The notes: a model not told the origin generated them from the sequence alone. A DNA stretch of 64,000 nt from JAHZMA01 sp965205905 (GCA_965205905.1 CBDBHZ010000005.1:62001-126000); one strand, 5' to 3'. Counted from the first letter of the stretch, positions 26,154-35,736 are shown. Program-made: numbers and translations.

Positions 26154-27140
26154 TTATTGTAAGTAATCAGCAGTGATAAATGGTGAATAATCATCTAACA
26201 CAGTTTCAAGATTACCTGCTTCAGCCATCACTTCTGCCACACCAAGAGTAGCGGCTTGAATGCCACCGTTAAACCAGTTGCTGCCTTGCTGTTCTGCAAC
26301 AGAAGGGAAACCGAATCCAGCCATGAAGTCAGCAGTTGCTTGCACATCCATACCTGCAGCATTTGCAATTGTTTCATGCTTATCGTATGGATCGTTTTTG
26401 TAAGCGGTATTTGCTTGTTCAGTTACTTGCATAAATTTACGAACCAATTCAGGGTGATCCCTCAAAAAGTCGTTATGCACAGTAACAATATCAAATGTAT
26501 TGATGCCAATAGCTTCTTGCTCAGCACCAGTCATCAGCGGTGTGCCAACTTCGCGCATTTTAGCAAGCGCAGCACCAAAGCCACAGCTCATCGCAACATC
26601 ACCACGCACGAGTGCCACAGCGGCATCAGCAGGGTTCATTTGCACCAAGTCAATCGCATCAATATCTACATTCAAATGGTCAAGAGTTCTCAACAATTTA
26701 TAATGCGTTACATTACCGATAGGTGTTGCAACTTTCAAGCCTTCTAAATCTTGTGCATTATCTTGGTTAATGCCAGTTCTATCAGCAACGATACATAAAT
26801 CGTTTTCTGCATATGTAACTGCCACGCCAACCAATGTAAGCGGTGCACCGTTGGTAACACCCACAACAAATGGCACAAAGCCTTGTGAATAAGAAATTTG
26901 CACATTGCCTGAAACCATGGCTTGAGTCATCTCGTTACCATTGCCGAATGCACGCCATTCAACTTCAACACCCAATTCTTCGTCGTAAGTTTTTTCAACT
27001 TGCGCCACTTGATTGGCAGTTGGCCATTCAAGAAAATACCCCACAGTGATTTTTTCCAAAGAGGGACCCTTTGACTTACACCCTGTGAGTGTGACCGCAA
27101 CCACGGCGATTGCTATTGCTATTAATTTTATATTTTTCAT
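26154..27140 (-). CDS. tauA: Taurine-type ABC transporter substrate-binding lipoprotein TauA
   Basis: 328 residues; strong ribosome site AAGGAGGTAACCGAT. The lipoprotein signal ends VTLTGCKSKG with Cys21 as the lipid-bearing residue, unlike the secreted E. coli TauA. The mature part shows the NMT1/TauA-like fold: ITVGYFLEWPTANQVAQVEK, VEVEWRAFGNGNEMTQAMVS, LDHLNVDIDAIDLVQMNPAD and an Asp/Ala-rich lobe. Binds taurine (or a close sulfonate) in the periplasm. First gene of tauABC; TauR-type sites are suggested in its upstream region. Confidence 0.85.
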   Translation of the reverse strand: MKNIKLIAIAIAVVAVTLTGCKSKGPSLEKITVGYFLEWPTANQVAQVEKTYDEELGVEVEWRAFGNGNEMTQAMVSGNVQISYSQGFVPFVVGVTNGAPLTLVGVAVTYAENDLCIVADRTGINQDNAQDLEGLKVATPIGNVTHYKLLRTLDHLNVDIDAIDLVQMNPADAAVALVRGDVAMSCGFGAALAKMREVGTPLMTGAEQEAIGINTFDIVTVHNDFLRDHPELVRKFMQVTEQANTAYKNDPYDKHETIANAAGMDVQATADFMAGFGFPSVAEQQGSNWFNGGIQAATLGVAEVMAEAGNLETVLDDYSPFITADYLQ

Positions 27141-27270
27141 ATCGGTTACCTCCTTAAAAATGAAACCTCTTAGACATTACTACATTTTTTTTTATTTTCA
27201 TAGTGCTTTAATGCAGAATTAATCATCTTTAAGGAAAAAAATGCCTCGCATCAAGTAAAATTATCATTTT

Positions 27271-27307
27271 TATAGTGCCAATTATTTAAAAACAATGTGC
27301 CAATTAT
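27271..27307 (-). promoter_or_regulatory. Candidate TauR operator sites upstream of tauA
   Basis: On the minus strand, ATTGGCACTATA (27282-27271) and ATAATTGGCACA (27307-27296) form two direct repeats with about 25-base spacing; the second overlaps the tauR stop codon. The same nine bases TGGCACTAT occur upstream of tpa at 28864-28872. Shared by the two promoters expected to be under TauR control. Confidence 0.45.
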
Positions 27308-28818
27308 GGTTTGTTGACATTCTTTCTAACAATATCATAAAATAAATCAATGCCATCGGTGATGTTTTTTTCGTCAAGACTAGAAAAGCCTAGCCTCATA
27401 TGGTGATGGTTATGATCAGAATCATCAAAAAACATACCCCCCGCCTCAATCAAGATACCCTGTTGCATCGCTTTTTTGGCAAGCAAACGGCTATCACTGC
27501 CAGCAGGCATTTCTAACCAATAAGACATACCGCCTTGACGTTGTCTGATATGCCACCCATTTTGCTGCAACTCATCAGCATATTGTTGCAATGCCGCGCC
27601 CATTATCATGCTTCTGCGCTCATAGACGCGCTTTAATTTGTGATAATGCAATTCATAATCGCCCAATGCCAAAAATAACGCCAAAGCGCGCTGATTATTA
27701 CCCGGTGCATGGCGCAAACATAACCGCTTTAATTGCTTGGCTTCATTAATAAAATCGGGTGCACCCACCAGATAGCCCAAACGCAAGCCCGGCATCATTG
27801 ATTTAGAGAAACTGCCAATATAGATAACGCGGTCATTTTTATCGATGGATTTTAGGGTTGGCAAAGCGGGGCTATAGGGGTTGACTTCAAAATCATAATC
27901 ATCTTCGATAATAATCGCATCATTATCTTCTGCCCATTGCAATAAATCGCGTCTGCGCTGAAGTGACATCGTTACCCCCGTCGGCACTTGATGGCTAGGT
28001 GTTACATAAAGCAGGCTGGCGTTGCTTAAGCGATTCGCATCTAACCCATCGGGGTCTGCATAATCTTTGATAGGAAAAAATTTTGGCACGCCATGATTGG
28101 TTGTTTTGGCAAGCCATGAAAATAAATGACGCACATCGGTATAGCCGGGGTCTTCCATCGCCAGAATGCTCGAAGGTTTGGTCAGCAAATGCGCGGTTAA
28201 AAACAAGGCGTTTTGCGCCCCTAATGTGATGATAATTTGGTCGCTACTCACCTGAATGCCCCGCGTGATTAAAATGCGCTCTCTGATTTGCTTGATAAGC
28301 TCGCTATCATCGTTGGCGAGTAAATCATCAGTCCATTTCTCGGTTAAGCGGCGGGTCATGGCTTGCCGCATACAGTTGCGCCATGCCGAAAATGGAAATA
28401 AGCCCATATCGGATTGCCCATATAGAAACGGATAACGGTAATCCCTCCAATTTTCAGGCTTGGTGATGGTGGCAGAATCGGTCGAGATATGATTCAGCTT
28501 ATCCTGCCATTGATGAGATGATTCGCTGGGCTTAGGTGGCGAAATCACAGGTTTGGGGGCGGCCAATTCATCACTATCGGCAACATAATAGCCACTTTGC
28601 GCTGAAACACTCAGCAGATTATCATTCTCTAACGCCTGATATGCCAATGTTACCGTGTTGCGCGATACCCCTAATTGCTTCGCCAACGCCCGCGTTGAGG
28701 GCAATTTGGTGTTTTTTGCCAATTGTTTTTGCATGATGGCTTGCATCAAAAAATGGCGAATCTGCCCTTGTAGAGTCAAAGGGCTGTTGGGGTCTAGGTG
28801 AAAGCTGATATGGCGCAT
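27304..28818 (-). CDS. tauR: MocR/GntR-family regulator with aminotransferase domain, TauR-like
   Basis: 504 residues. The N-terminal GntR winged helix (about 1-80) reads LTLQGQIRHFLMQAI, KLPSTRALAKQLGVSRNTVT and LAYQALENDNLL. The rest is a class-I aminotransferase fold used as effector sensor: VTPSHQVPTGVTMS, EDDYDFEVN and the PLP-lysine region YIGSFSKSMMPGLRLGY. MocR proteins next to tpa and tau genes act as PLP-dependent activators of taurine catabolism (TauR in Rhodobacter). Divergent from tpa with a 120-base shared region, and upstream of tauA on the same strand. Confidence 0.88.
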   Translation of the reverse strand: MRHISFHLDPNSPLTLQGQIRHFLMQAIMQKQLAKNTKLPSTRALAKQLGVSRNTVTLAYQALENDNLLSVSAQSGYYVADSDELAAPKPVISPPKPSESSHQWQDKLNHISTDSATITKPENWRDYRYPFLYGQSDMGLFPFSAWRNCMRQAMTRRLTEKWTDDLLANDDSELIKQIRERILITRGIQVSSDQIIITLGAQNALFLTAHLLTKPSSILAMEDPGYTDVRHLFSWLAKTTNHGVPKFFPIKDYADPDGLDANRLSNASLLYVTPSHQVPTGVTMSLQRRRDLLQWAEDNDAIIIEDDYDFEVNPYSPALPTLKSIDKNDRVIYIGSFSKSMMPGLRLGYLVGAPDFINEAKQLKRLCLRHAPGNNQRALALFLALGDYELHYHKLKRVYERRSMIMGAALQQYADELQQNGWHIRQRQGGMSYWLEMPAGSDSRLLAKKAMQQGILIEAGGMFFDDSDHNHHHMRLGFSSLDEKNITDGIDLFYDIVRKNVNKP

Positions 28819-28860
28819 AGAAATAGGGTAGGGTGGGTATCTGGTTTATTGATTTAAGAA

Positions 28861-28889
28861 AACTGGCACTATCATTATAACAATATAAT
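28861..28889 (+). promoter_or_regulatory. tpa promoter with a putative TauR site
   Basis: TATAAT at 28884-28889. The expected -35 position is taken by AACTGGCACTATC, which carries the TGGCACTAT motif (28864-28872) also found before tauA. A poor -35 covered by an operator fits an activator-dependent promoter. Confidence 0.45.
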
Positions 28890-28938
28890 GTTATTGTAGC
28901 AATTAAATTTTAACAATGTCTTGTAGGAGGTATGAGCA

Positions 28939-30303
28939 ATGGATAATAGTGATAATCAAACATTTGGTGATATGGTGGATATTCTAAAACCCCATGCAGT
29001 CAATTCACTCGAAGCGCATTGGATGCCGTTTACATCTAATCGCGAGTTTAAGAAAGCCCCCCGTTTGATAACAAAATCGGAAGGTATGCATCTATGGAAT
29101 CAACAAGGCGATAAATTGATTGATGGCTCTTCTGGCTTATTTAACGCGGCATTAGGGCATAGCAGAAAAGAAATTGCTGATGCTGTTTATGCACAAATGC
29201 AACAAAATGCTTATATTGCGCCATTTTCTATGGGGCAACCCACAAGCTACGCATTGGCATCAAAATTAACGCGCATGTTGCCAGATGGCTTCAACCATAC
29301 ATTCTTCACCAATTCTGGGTCAGAATCGGTTGATACCGCACTGAAAATGGTCATGGCATATCATCAGGCGAAAAATGAAAGCCACCGTATCCGTTTTGTC
29401 TCACGCGAACGCGCTTATCATGGCGTGAATATTGGCGGTGTCTCACTATCAGGTATGGTTAAGAATCGCGAAGCCTTTCCATTCACCATGCCAAATGTGG
29501 TGATGATGCGCCATACATGGAACGAAAAACAGAGCTTCACACGCGGTCAACCCGAAGAGGGCGGTGTTGAATTGGCTGACGATTTGGCGCGCATGGTGGC
29601 GACTTATGGCGGTAAAACCATCGCGGCAGTAATTGTAGAGCCAGTTGCAGGGTCAACAGGCGTCATCGTGCCACCCAAAGGTTATTTAGAACGTATTCGA
29701 CAGATTTGTGATGAGCATAATATCGTCTTGATTTTTGATGAAGTGATTACTGGTTTTTGCCGTATGGGCGATAATTTCGCCAGTGATTATTTTGGCGTTA
29801 CCCCTGATATTATCACAATGGCAAAAGCCCTCACCAATGGCGCGATTCCAATGGGCGCGGTTGCGGTGAATGACGATATTTATGATACCATTATGAATGG
29901 CGCACCTAATGGCGCGATTGAATTTTTTCATGGCTATACTTATTCGGCACATCCTGCTGCTTGTGCCGCTGGTTTGGTATCACTGCAACTGATGGAAGAT
30001 GAAGGCGTTGGCGAAAATGCCAAAGCATTGACTGATTATTTCCTTGATGCGGTATGGTCGCTGAAAGACATTCCAGTGGTCAAAGATATACGCGGGATTA
30101 CCATGATTGCGGCGGTTGAAGTGCATCCTGACGCCAGAGGTGCAGGCTTGCGCGGTAATGAATTGCAGAGTAAATTATTCTGGAATGGCTGCCATATGAA
30201 ATGGACAGGCGATAATGCCATCATTGCACCTGCTTTGATTGCTAATAAATCGCATATTGACCAGATAATTGATTGCTTGCGTAAAACATTGCAATCAGTC
30301 TGA
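28939..30303 (+). CDS. tpa: Taurine:pyruvate aminotransferase
   Basis: 454 residues; AGGAGG eight bases before the ATG. Class-III (omega) aminotransferase: HWMPFTSNREFKKAPRLI at the N-terminus, HTFFTNSGSESVDTALKM (PLP phosphate site), LIFDEVITGFCRMG with the conserved Asp, and MAKALTNGAIPMGAV with the PLP-binding Lys. Transfers the amino group of taurine to pyruvate, making sulfoacetaldehyde and alanine. The specific assignment over other class-III enzymes comes from the context: tauR divergent, then pta and xsc on the same strand. Confidence 0.88.
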   Translation: MDNSDNQTFGDMVDILKPHAVNSLEAHWMPFTSNREFKKAPRLITKSEGMHLWNQQGDKLIDGSSGLFNAALGHSRKEIADAVYAQMQQNAYIAPFSMGQPTSYALASKLTRMLPDGFNHTFFTNSGSESVDTALKMVMAYHQAKNESHRIRFVSRERAYHGVNIGGVSLSGMVKNREAFPFTMPNVVMMRHTWNEKQSFTRGQPEEGGVELADDLARMVATYGGKTIAAVIVEPVAGSTGVIVPPKGYLERIRQICDEHNIVLIFDEVITGFCRMGDNFASDYFGVTPDIITMAKALTNGAIPMGAVAVNDDIYDTIMNGAPNGAIEFFHGYTYSAHPAACAAGLVSLQLMEDEGVGENAKALTDYFLDAVWSLKDIPVVKDIRGITMIAAVEVHPDARGAGLRGNELQSKLFWNGCHMKWTGDNAIIAPALIANKSHIDQIIDCLRKTLQSV

Positions 30304-30330
30304 TAATTTCCACTATCATACGGAATAATC

Positions 30331-31356
30331 ATGCCACAAAATATTGCAGAACAGTTGCAACAGGCGGCGAAAGCGCGCCCGATGCGTATCGTGCTTTGCG
30401 AAGCCGAAGATACGCGTATGGTGCAGGCAGGAATGCGTGCAGCATCCGATGGCTTGGCGCATATCATCTTTGTGGGTGAGACAAAGGCGTTTCAGAAACT
30501 GGCAAGTGATTATAATGCAAATGATAATGTAAATGATAATGCCGCGTACAATATAATACATCACGACCCGCAATCATCGGAATATCGCGAAACATTTACT
30601 GACGATATTTATGCGTTACGAAAACATAAGGGTATCAGCAAGCAGCAAGCCGAACAGATGGCAGCATCAAATCTTGGTTTTGCCGCTATGTTGGTGCGAA
30701 ATAATCTCGCTGATGGCACGATTGGTGGCGCTGTTGCAACCACTGCCGATACTGTCCGCACGGCATTACAGCTGATTGGCAAAGCCGAATCAGCAAAGAT
30801 TGTCTCCAGCTTTTTTGTGATGCACTTACCGATTCAGCAGAAATATGTCGCGTTTGCGGATTGTGGCTTGGTGGTAGAGCCGAATGCGGAAGAATTGGCA
30901 GAGATTGCGGCAAATACCGCGCAATCTTATCAGGCATTAACCGGCAATCAGCCAAAAATTGCGATGTTGAGTTTTTCCACATTAGGCAGTGCCAATCACC
31001 CCGAAGCGCAAAAGATAGCGGCGGCGGTGGCAATGGTGAAAAAGCAAAAACCTGACTTGCTGATTGATGGTGAAATGCAGTTTGATGCTGCGATTGATGC
31101 TGATATTGCATCTAAAAAAATGAAAGATTCGCCATTATCAGGCGATGCAAATGTCTTTATTTTCCCAAATCTCAATGCGGGGAATATTGGCTATAAGATT
31201 GCCCAATATGTTGGCGGTGCGGTGGCGATAGGTCCTATTTTACAAGGGCTTGCAAAACCTGCTAACGATTTATCACGGGGCTGTTCTGCTGATGATATTT
31301 ACCAAATGATTGCGGTAACATCGGTGCAGGCACAACACTATAATAATAAAAAGTAA
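30331..31356 (+). CDS. pta: Phosphate acetyltransferase
   Basis: 341 residues, a short single-domain Pta (PTA_PTB family). Visible: RIVLCEAEDTRMVQAGMRA near the N-terminus, AMLVRNNLADGTIGGAVATT, FADCGLVVEPNAEELAEIA, and VFIFPNLNAGNIGYKIAQY with GPILQGLAKPANDLSRGCS at the C-terminus, all characteristic. Converts acetyl phosphate made by Xsc to acetyl-CoA. Lies 27 bases after tpa and 42 before xsc, so one operon is likely. Confidence 0.92.
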   Translation: MPQNIAEQLQQAAKARPMRIVLCEAEDTRMVQAGMRAASDGLAHIIFVGETKAFQKLASDYNANDNVNDNAAYNIIHHDPQSSEYRETFTDDIYALRKHKGISKQQAEQMAASNLGFAAMLVRNNLADGTIGGAVATTADTVRTALQLIGKAESAKIVSSFFVMHLPIQQKYVAFADCGLVVEPNAEELAEIAANTAQSYQALTGNQPKIAMLSFSTLGSANHPEAQKIAAAVAMVKKQKPDLLIDGEMQFDAAIDADIASKKMKDSPLSGDANVFIFPNLNAGNIGYKIAQYVGGAVAIGPILQGLAKPANDLSRGCSADDIYQMIAVTSVQAQHYNNKK

Positions 31357-31398
31357 CATTTATAACTAACATTTATCTCATTGTAAGGAGCAGATAAA

Positions 31399-33171
31399 AT
31401 GAAAATGACAACAGAAGAAGCCTTTATCAAGGTATTACAAAAAAATGGCATTCAACATGCGTTTGGAATTATTGGGTCGGCGATGATGCCAATATCAAAT
31501 CTATTTCCCGAAGCGGGGATTACGTTTTGGGATTGCGCGCATGAAGGCAGTGCTGGCTTTATGTCAGATGGCTATACGCGGGCAACCGGTAAGATGTCTA
31601 TGATGATTGCCCAAAACGGACCGGGTATCACCAATTTTGTAACGGCTGTGAAAACCGCTTATTGGAATCACACACCATTATTGTTGGTAACACCGCAAGC
31701 TGCTAACAAAACCATCGGGCAAGGCGGCTTCCAAGAAGTTGAGCAAATGCACTTATTTGCTGATATGGTTGCTTACCAAGAAGAAGTGCGTGATGCATCG
31801 CGCATGGCTGAAGTGTTAACACGGGTGATTTCTAAAGCGCATCAATTAAGCGCGCCCACACAAATCAACATTCCGCGTGATTTATGGACGCAAGTGGTTG
31901 ATATTGAAATTCCAGACCAAATCTTTTTTGAACGTAGCCCGGGTGGTGAAGAATCAATTACCAAAGCGGCAGAAATTCTAGCAAGCGCGAAAAACCCAGT
32001 CATCTTAAATGGTGTTGGCGTTATTCTATCTGAAGGCGGTATTGCGGCATCGGCGGCATTGGCTGAAAAATTAGATGCACCTGTCTGTGTTGGTTATCAG
32101 CATAATGATGCGTTTCCTAGCAGCCATCGCTTATTTGCAGGACCTTTGGGCTATAATGGCTCAAAAGCAGGCATGGAATTAATCTCTAAAGCCGATGTTG
32201 TGGTGGCGTTAGGCACAAGGCTTAATCCATTTTCAACGCTACCCGGTTATGGCATTGATTATTGGCCCAAAGATGCGCGCATCATTCAGGTGGATATTAA
32301 TCCTGACCGTATCGGGCTTACCAAGAAAATCTCGGTCGGTATTGTGGGCGATGCAGCCAAAGTTGCCAAAGGCATTTTGGCACAATTACCCGCCAATGCA
32401 GGCGATGCAGGGCGTAAAGAGCGCAATGAATTGATTAGCTTTACCAAATCAAAATGGGCGCAAGAATTATCATCTTTAGACCATGAAGATGATGACCCCG
32501 GCACAAATTGGAACGAACGCGCACGTAATGCACGTCCTGATTGGTTGTCGCCACGTATGGCATGGCGCGCGATTCAATCGGCATTACCGAAAGAAGCGAT
32601 TATCTCGTCTGATATTGGTAATAATTGCGCGATTGGCAATGCTTATCCAATGTTTGAACAGGGTAGAAAATATCTTGCCCCCGGCTTGTTTGGTCCTTGT
32701 GGTTATGGTATGCCTGCGATTATCGGTGCGAAAATTGGTTGTCCTGATGTGCCAGTGGTTGGCTTTGCAGGCGATGGCGCGTTTGGGATTGCCGTGAATG
32801 AACTCACCGCTATTGGGCGTTCGGAATGGCCAGCGATTACGCAAATCGTGTTCCGCAATTATCAATGGGGTGCTGAAAAGCGCAACTCAACCTTGTGGTT
32901 TGACGATAATTTCGTTGGCACCGAGCTTGATGAGGAAGTTACATATGCGGGTATCGCAAAAGCTTGCGGGTTGCAAGGTGTTGTGGCACGGACAATGAAA
33001 GAACTGACCGATGCGCTGAATCAAGCGATTGAAGACCAAATGAAGCATAACAAAACCACCTTGATTGAAGCATTGATTAATCAAGAATTGGGCGAACCAT
33101 TCCGTCGTGATGCCATGAAAAAGCCAGTCGCAGTGGCAGGCATTAAAGCATCAGATATGGTTACATCGTAA
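31399..33171 (+). CDS. xsc: Sulfoacetaldehyde acetyltransferase
   Basis: 590 residues; AAGGAG before the ATG at 31399. A thiamine-diphosphate enzyme of the acetolactate-synthase fold. The N-terminal half has FGIIGSAMMPISNLFPEAGI and the ThDP Glu in WDCAHEGSAGFMSDGYTRAT. The middle domain begins near residue 190. The C-terminal ThDP/Mg motif is GFAGDGAFGIAVNELTA...NYQWGAEKRN. Full length for Xsc. Cleaves sulfoacetaldehyde with phosphate to sulfite and acetyl phosphate, the C-S bond-breaking step for taurine and related C2 sulfonates. Last gene of tpa-pta-xsc, followed by a terminator. Confidence 0.93.
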   Translation: MKMTTEEAFIKVLQKNGIQHAFGIIGSAMMPISNLFPEAGITFWDCAHEGSAGFMSDGYTRATGKMSMMIAQNGPGITNFVTAVKTAYWNHTPLLLVTPQAANKTIGQGGFQEVEQMHLFADMVAYQEEVRDASRMAEVLTRVISKAHQLSAPTQINIPRDLWTQVVDIEIPDQIFFERSPGGEESITKAAEILASAKNPVILNGVGVILSEGGIAASAALAEKLDAPVCVGYQHNDAFPSSHRLFAGPLGYNGSKAGMELISKADVVVALGTRLNPFSTLPGYGIDYWPKDARIIQVDINPDRIGLTKKISVGIVGDAAKVAKGILAQLPANAGDAGRKERNELISFTKSKWAQELSSLDHEDDDPGTNWNERARNARPDWLSPRMAWRAIQSALPKEAIISSDIGNNCAIGNAYPMFEQGRKYLAPGLFGPCGYGMPAIIGAKIGCPDVPVVGFAGDGAFGIAVNELTAIGRSEWPAITQIVFRNYQWGAEKRNSTLWFDDNFVGTELDEEVTYAGIAKACGLQGVVARTMKELTDALNQAIEDQMKHNKTTLIEALINQELGEPFRRDAMKKPVAVAGIKASDMVTS

Positions 33172-33201
33172 CAATTCTGTGCAATTTTCTTTGTGAATGA
33201 A

Positions 33202-33237
33202 AAAAATGGCGGTTTCTTGATTGAGACCGCCATTTTT
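33202..33237. terminator. Bidirectional terminator after xsc
   Basis: AAAAATGGCGGTTTC pairs with GAGACCGCCATTTTT (one G-T pair); A run on the left, T run on the right. Serves xsc (plus) and probably the small secreted protein gene (minus). Confidence 0.7.
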
Positions 33238-33637
33238 ATTGCAAATCTTCCAATAATGCGTCAATTTCTTCTTGGCTTTGGGTGATGCCATATTTTTGTA
33301 ATAACGCCCGTATCTCGGCAACGCCTTTTTCGGTGATGTCATTTTTTTCTAATAATTGCACGATTTTCTTAAAATCCGCTTCGGGTATGTTATATTTTTG
33401 CTGTAATTTGTTAAATCTGCCTTTCAGCTCTAGCAAATTCTCTGTGTTGATGAATTTCTTTGTTGTGTCACCTAAACATTGATTGACTGCTATCATTGAT
33501 TCTAACATCGCATCTAAATCTTTGACGGAATCTTTATTCAAAACAACCACGCATGTTTCATCATCTGCTTGCGCATTGGTGCAAAACCCATAAATCGCCA
33601 ATACGATAAAAGCGAATATTTTTTTATTGAAGCTCAT
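33236..33637 (-). CDS. Small secreted protein of unknown function
   Basis: 133 residues from the ATG at 33637, chosen because GAAGAGG precedes it; the frame continues upstream to 33679 without a ribosome site. The signal peptide is about 1-24 (KKIFAFIVLAIYGFCTNAQA). The mature part has two Cys (DETCVVV and MIAVNQCLGD) and an acidic helical C-terminus with repeated L-x-x-K-Y-[NG]-I units (QQKYNIPEADF, LQKYGITQSQ). I do not recognise a family. Convergent with xsc. Confidence 0.55.
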   Translation of the reverse strand: MSFNKKIFAFIVLAIYGFCTNAQADDETCVVVLNKDSVKDLDAMLESMIAVNQCLGDTTKKFINTENLLELKGRFNKLQQKYNIPEADFKKIVQLLEKNDITEKGVAEIRALLQKYGITQSQEEIDALLEDLQ

Positions 33638-33753
33638 TTTTAACCTCTTCATTAATGATAGTGATTTTAATATTAGCATAATGATGATATTTATGAAAGT
33701 GAAACGATTTTATGTTATGATACTCACATTGAATAAGGAAGAGGATACGCCCG

Positions 33754-34550
33754 ATGATAAAATTTATTCAGCTAACAGATACTCATTTGGTTAAGCCCGA
33801 TACGTTATTATTCGGCATTGATGGTTGGGATAGGCTAGAAAAAGCCGTTGCCAGTATCAATGCCCATCATGCCGATGCCGATTTTTTGGTGCTAACGGGC
33901 GATATAACCGAAGATGGCGAGGCGGAGGCTTATAAAAATGCGCCTGCGATATTGGATAAATTGCCTTGCCCCTATTATCTGATGCTTGGCAATCACGATA
34001 ACCGTATCACTGCCAAGCAAATGCTGCCCTCGCTTGCATGGAGTGAGCATGGTTTCTTGCAATATGATTTCGCGCGTGAAAGAAAACGCGTTCATTTTCT
34101 TAGATACCTTGCTAGATGGTGAGCATATGGGGCTGTTATGCGATATTAGGCTGCAAGCAGTTTGAAAATATGTTGCAACATCATCAAAAGCAAGCCAAAG
34201 ATATTTATGTCTTCATGCACCACCCACCGATGAATATCGGCTTTGGCAGTATGGATTCCATCAAGCTAACCAATCCTGATGCGTTTTTGGCACTGGTGCA
34301 ACAATATCCCGTCAAGCATTTATTTATCGGGCATTTACATACAAATTGTCATGGCATGTGGCACAATATTCCCTATTCGGCGATACGGTCGGTGATGCAC
34401 CAAACCAAAGTAATATTGGCTGACCATCAAGATTATACTGTGATTCATAGCGCGCCCGAATATGCGGTGGTGATGCTAGAACATCAGCAAATCACCATTC
34501 ATCATCAAACTTTTTTAGATGATGATAAAATTATCAAAGATTATGCTTAA
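33754..34550 (+). CDS. CpdA-like calcineurin-type phosphodiesterase, interrupted by two frameshifts
   Basis: Three frames together give a complete class-III cyclic-nucleotide-phosphodiesterase-type metallophosphatase of about 265 residues. The first (33754 to about 34085) has LTDTHL, VLTGDITEDGEAEAY and LMLGNHDNR, the metal-binding D-x-H, G-D and G-N-H-D motifs. A short middle stretch, read only after a shift, gives FIFLDTLLDGEHMGLLCDIR. The third (from about 34160) gives FENMLQHHQKQ, YVFMHHPPMNIG and LFIGHLHTN. The shifts lie near 34075-34090 and 34155-34162. Likely substrate: cAMP or another phosphodiester. Either a pseudogene or, given similar breaks in essential genes here, indel errors. 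Confidence 0.8.
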
Positions 34551-34559
34551 GGAAGCCAA

Positions 34560-35480
34560 ATGGATTTAGGAGTTTATGCCGTCATCATGGCACTGATTAG
34601 CCTGTGTGCGGCAGGGGTGCTAGATGTGCTCTATAAAAGTTTCGCCTCAAATGTTGGCGGACGTGGCTTTTTTATGGCGGGCATCGGGCTGGTGTGGGGC
34701 GTGGCGCAACTTATCTTTATGCTGGCAGGCAATCAAGCATTTGCCATCAACCATGCCACCTTATTATATGGTACATTAAGTGGTATGGCAGTTGCGCTTG
34801 CCAATTTGCTATTAATAGGCTCGATGAAATATATCAATGTCAGTCTTGGCTCAACCGTCTATCGATTGAATACCATTGGGGTTGTGATTTTATCGGTTAT
34901 ATTTTTGCAAGAACAGATAGATTTTCTGCGGGCAGTGGGCGTTAGTTTGGGCGTTATCTCAGTTATTTTGCTTTATTTGCCACACCGCAAAGAATCCTTA
35001 TTGCAAAAAAACGCCCATATATCACTATCGGCTTTTCAATTATTGCAGCTGATATTATTGGCGTCTCTATTGCGCGCATTATATGGCATATTCACCAAAA
35101 TCGGATTGACGCAAGGCGCAGATGCCAATGCGATATTATTATTTGGCGCGTTTTTCTGGTTTGTGTTGGGGCTTGGTTATGCGGTTATTGTAGGCGAAGA
35201 TTTACGTAAAAATTTGAAAGCCAAAATTCAATATGTGCTGATGGCAAGCGCGGCAGTTTTTATCATCGTTAATAGCCTGATAGAAGGGCTTAAATATGGT
35301 GATGCCAGTTTGGTGATTCCCATCGCTAATATCAGCTTTGTGCTGGCATTGATGATTTCGGTGATGCGCGGTATGGAAAAATTGGATTTGCCAAAAATCA
35401 TTGCGGTGATATTGGGCGCGCTGGCGATTAGTCGCGATTTCACAATCGGTATAAGCAGCGAATCGTCATTATTTTTGTAG
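34560..35480 (+). CDS. EamA/DMT-superfamily membrane transporter
   Basis: 306 residues with about ten hydrophobic segments in two related halves, the drug/metabolite transporter layout: LGVYAVIMALISLCAAGVLD first, then STVYRLNTIGVVILSVIFLQ in the first half and FVLALMISVMRGMEKLDLPK near the end. AAGGAAGCC precedes the ATG. Ten bases after the phosphodiesterase gene, so co-transcribed. Substrate unknown; export of a metabolite is common for the family. Confidence 0.75.
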   Translation: MDLGVYAVIMALISLCAAGVLDVLYKSFASNVGGRGFFMAGIGLVWGVAQLIFMLAGNQAFAINHATLLYGTLSGMAVALANLLLIGSMKYINVSLGSTVYRLNTIGVVILSVIFLQEQIDFLRAVGVSLGVISVILLYLPHRKESLLQKNAHISLSAFQLLQLILLASLLRALYGIFTKIGLTQGADANAILLFGAFFWFVLGLGYAVIVGEDLRKNLKAKIQYVLMASAAVFIIVNSLIEGLKYGDASLVIPIANISFVLALMISVMRGMEKLDLPKIIAVILGALAISRDFTIGISSESSLFL

Positions 35481-35592
35481 CCATAGATAATATAGTATTG
35501 GCATTATTATCGGATTTATGAAAACGAATCACTTGCATTTTTTTGATAAATTTGAAACTCTTTAAGCTATAATGCGAAATTATCCACTGTTA

Positions 35593-35628
35593 AAAATGGC
35601 TAATTCTCGCCATTTAGAGTTTTTTTCA
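35593..35628 (+). terminator. Terminator after the DMT transporter gene
   Basis: AAATGGC (35594-35600) / GCCATTT (35609-35615) stem, followed by AGAG and a run of T. Within the 256-base gap before tctA. Confidence 0.6.
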
Positions 35629-35638
35629 AAATATTCAC

Positions 35639-35667
35639 TTGACTTAATTGCCATATTTATTGATATA
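35639..35667 (+). promoter_or_regulatory. Promoter of the tctABC-dehydrogenase-ligase cluster
   Basis: TTGACT at 35639-35644, 17-base spacer, GATATA at 35662-35667; transcript start about 60 bases before the tctA start. No TauR-type TGGCACTAT motif seen here. Confidence 0.45.
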
Positions 35668-35736
35668 TAGCCTTACCAAATGTCTAACGGTTTTTATGGA
35701 AAATAAAATCATAGGTTTTAAAGAGGGAGAACTCTT

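Noticed and set aside
27304..28818. Second aminotransferase enzyme for taurine
   Set aside because: The GntR helix-turn-helix domain at the N-terminus makes it a MocR-type regulator.
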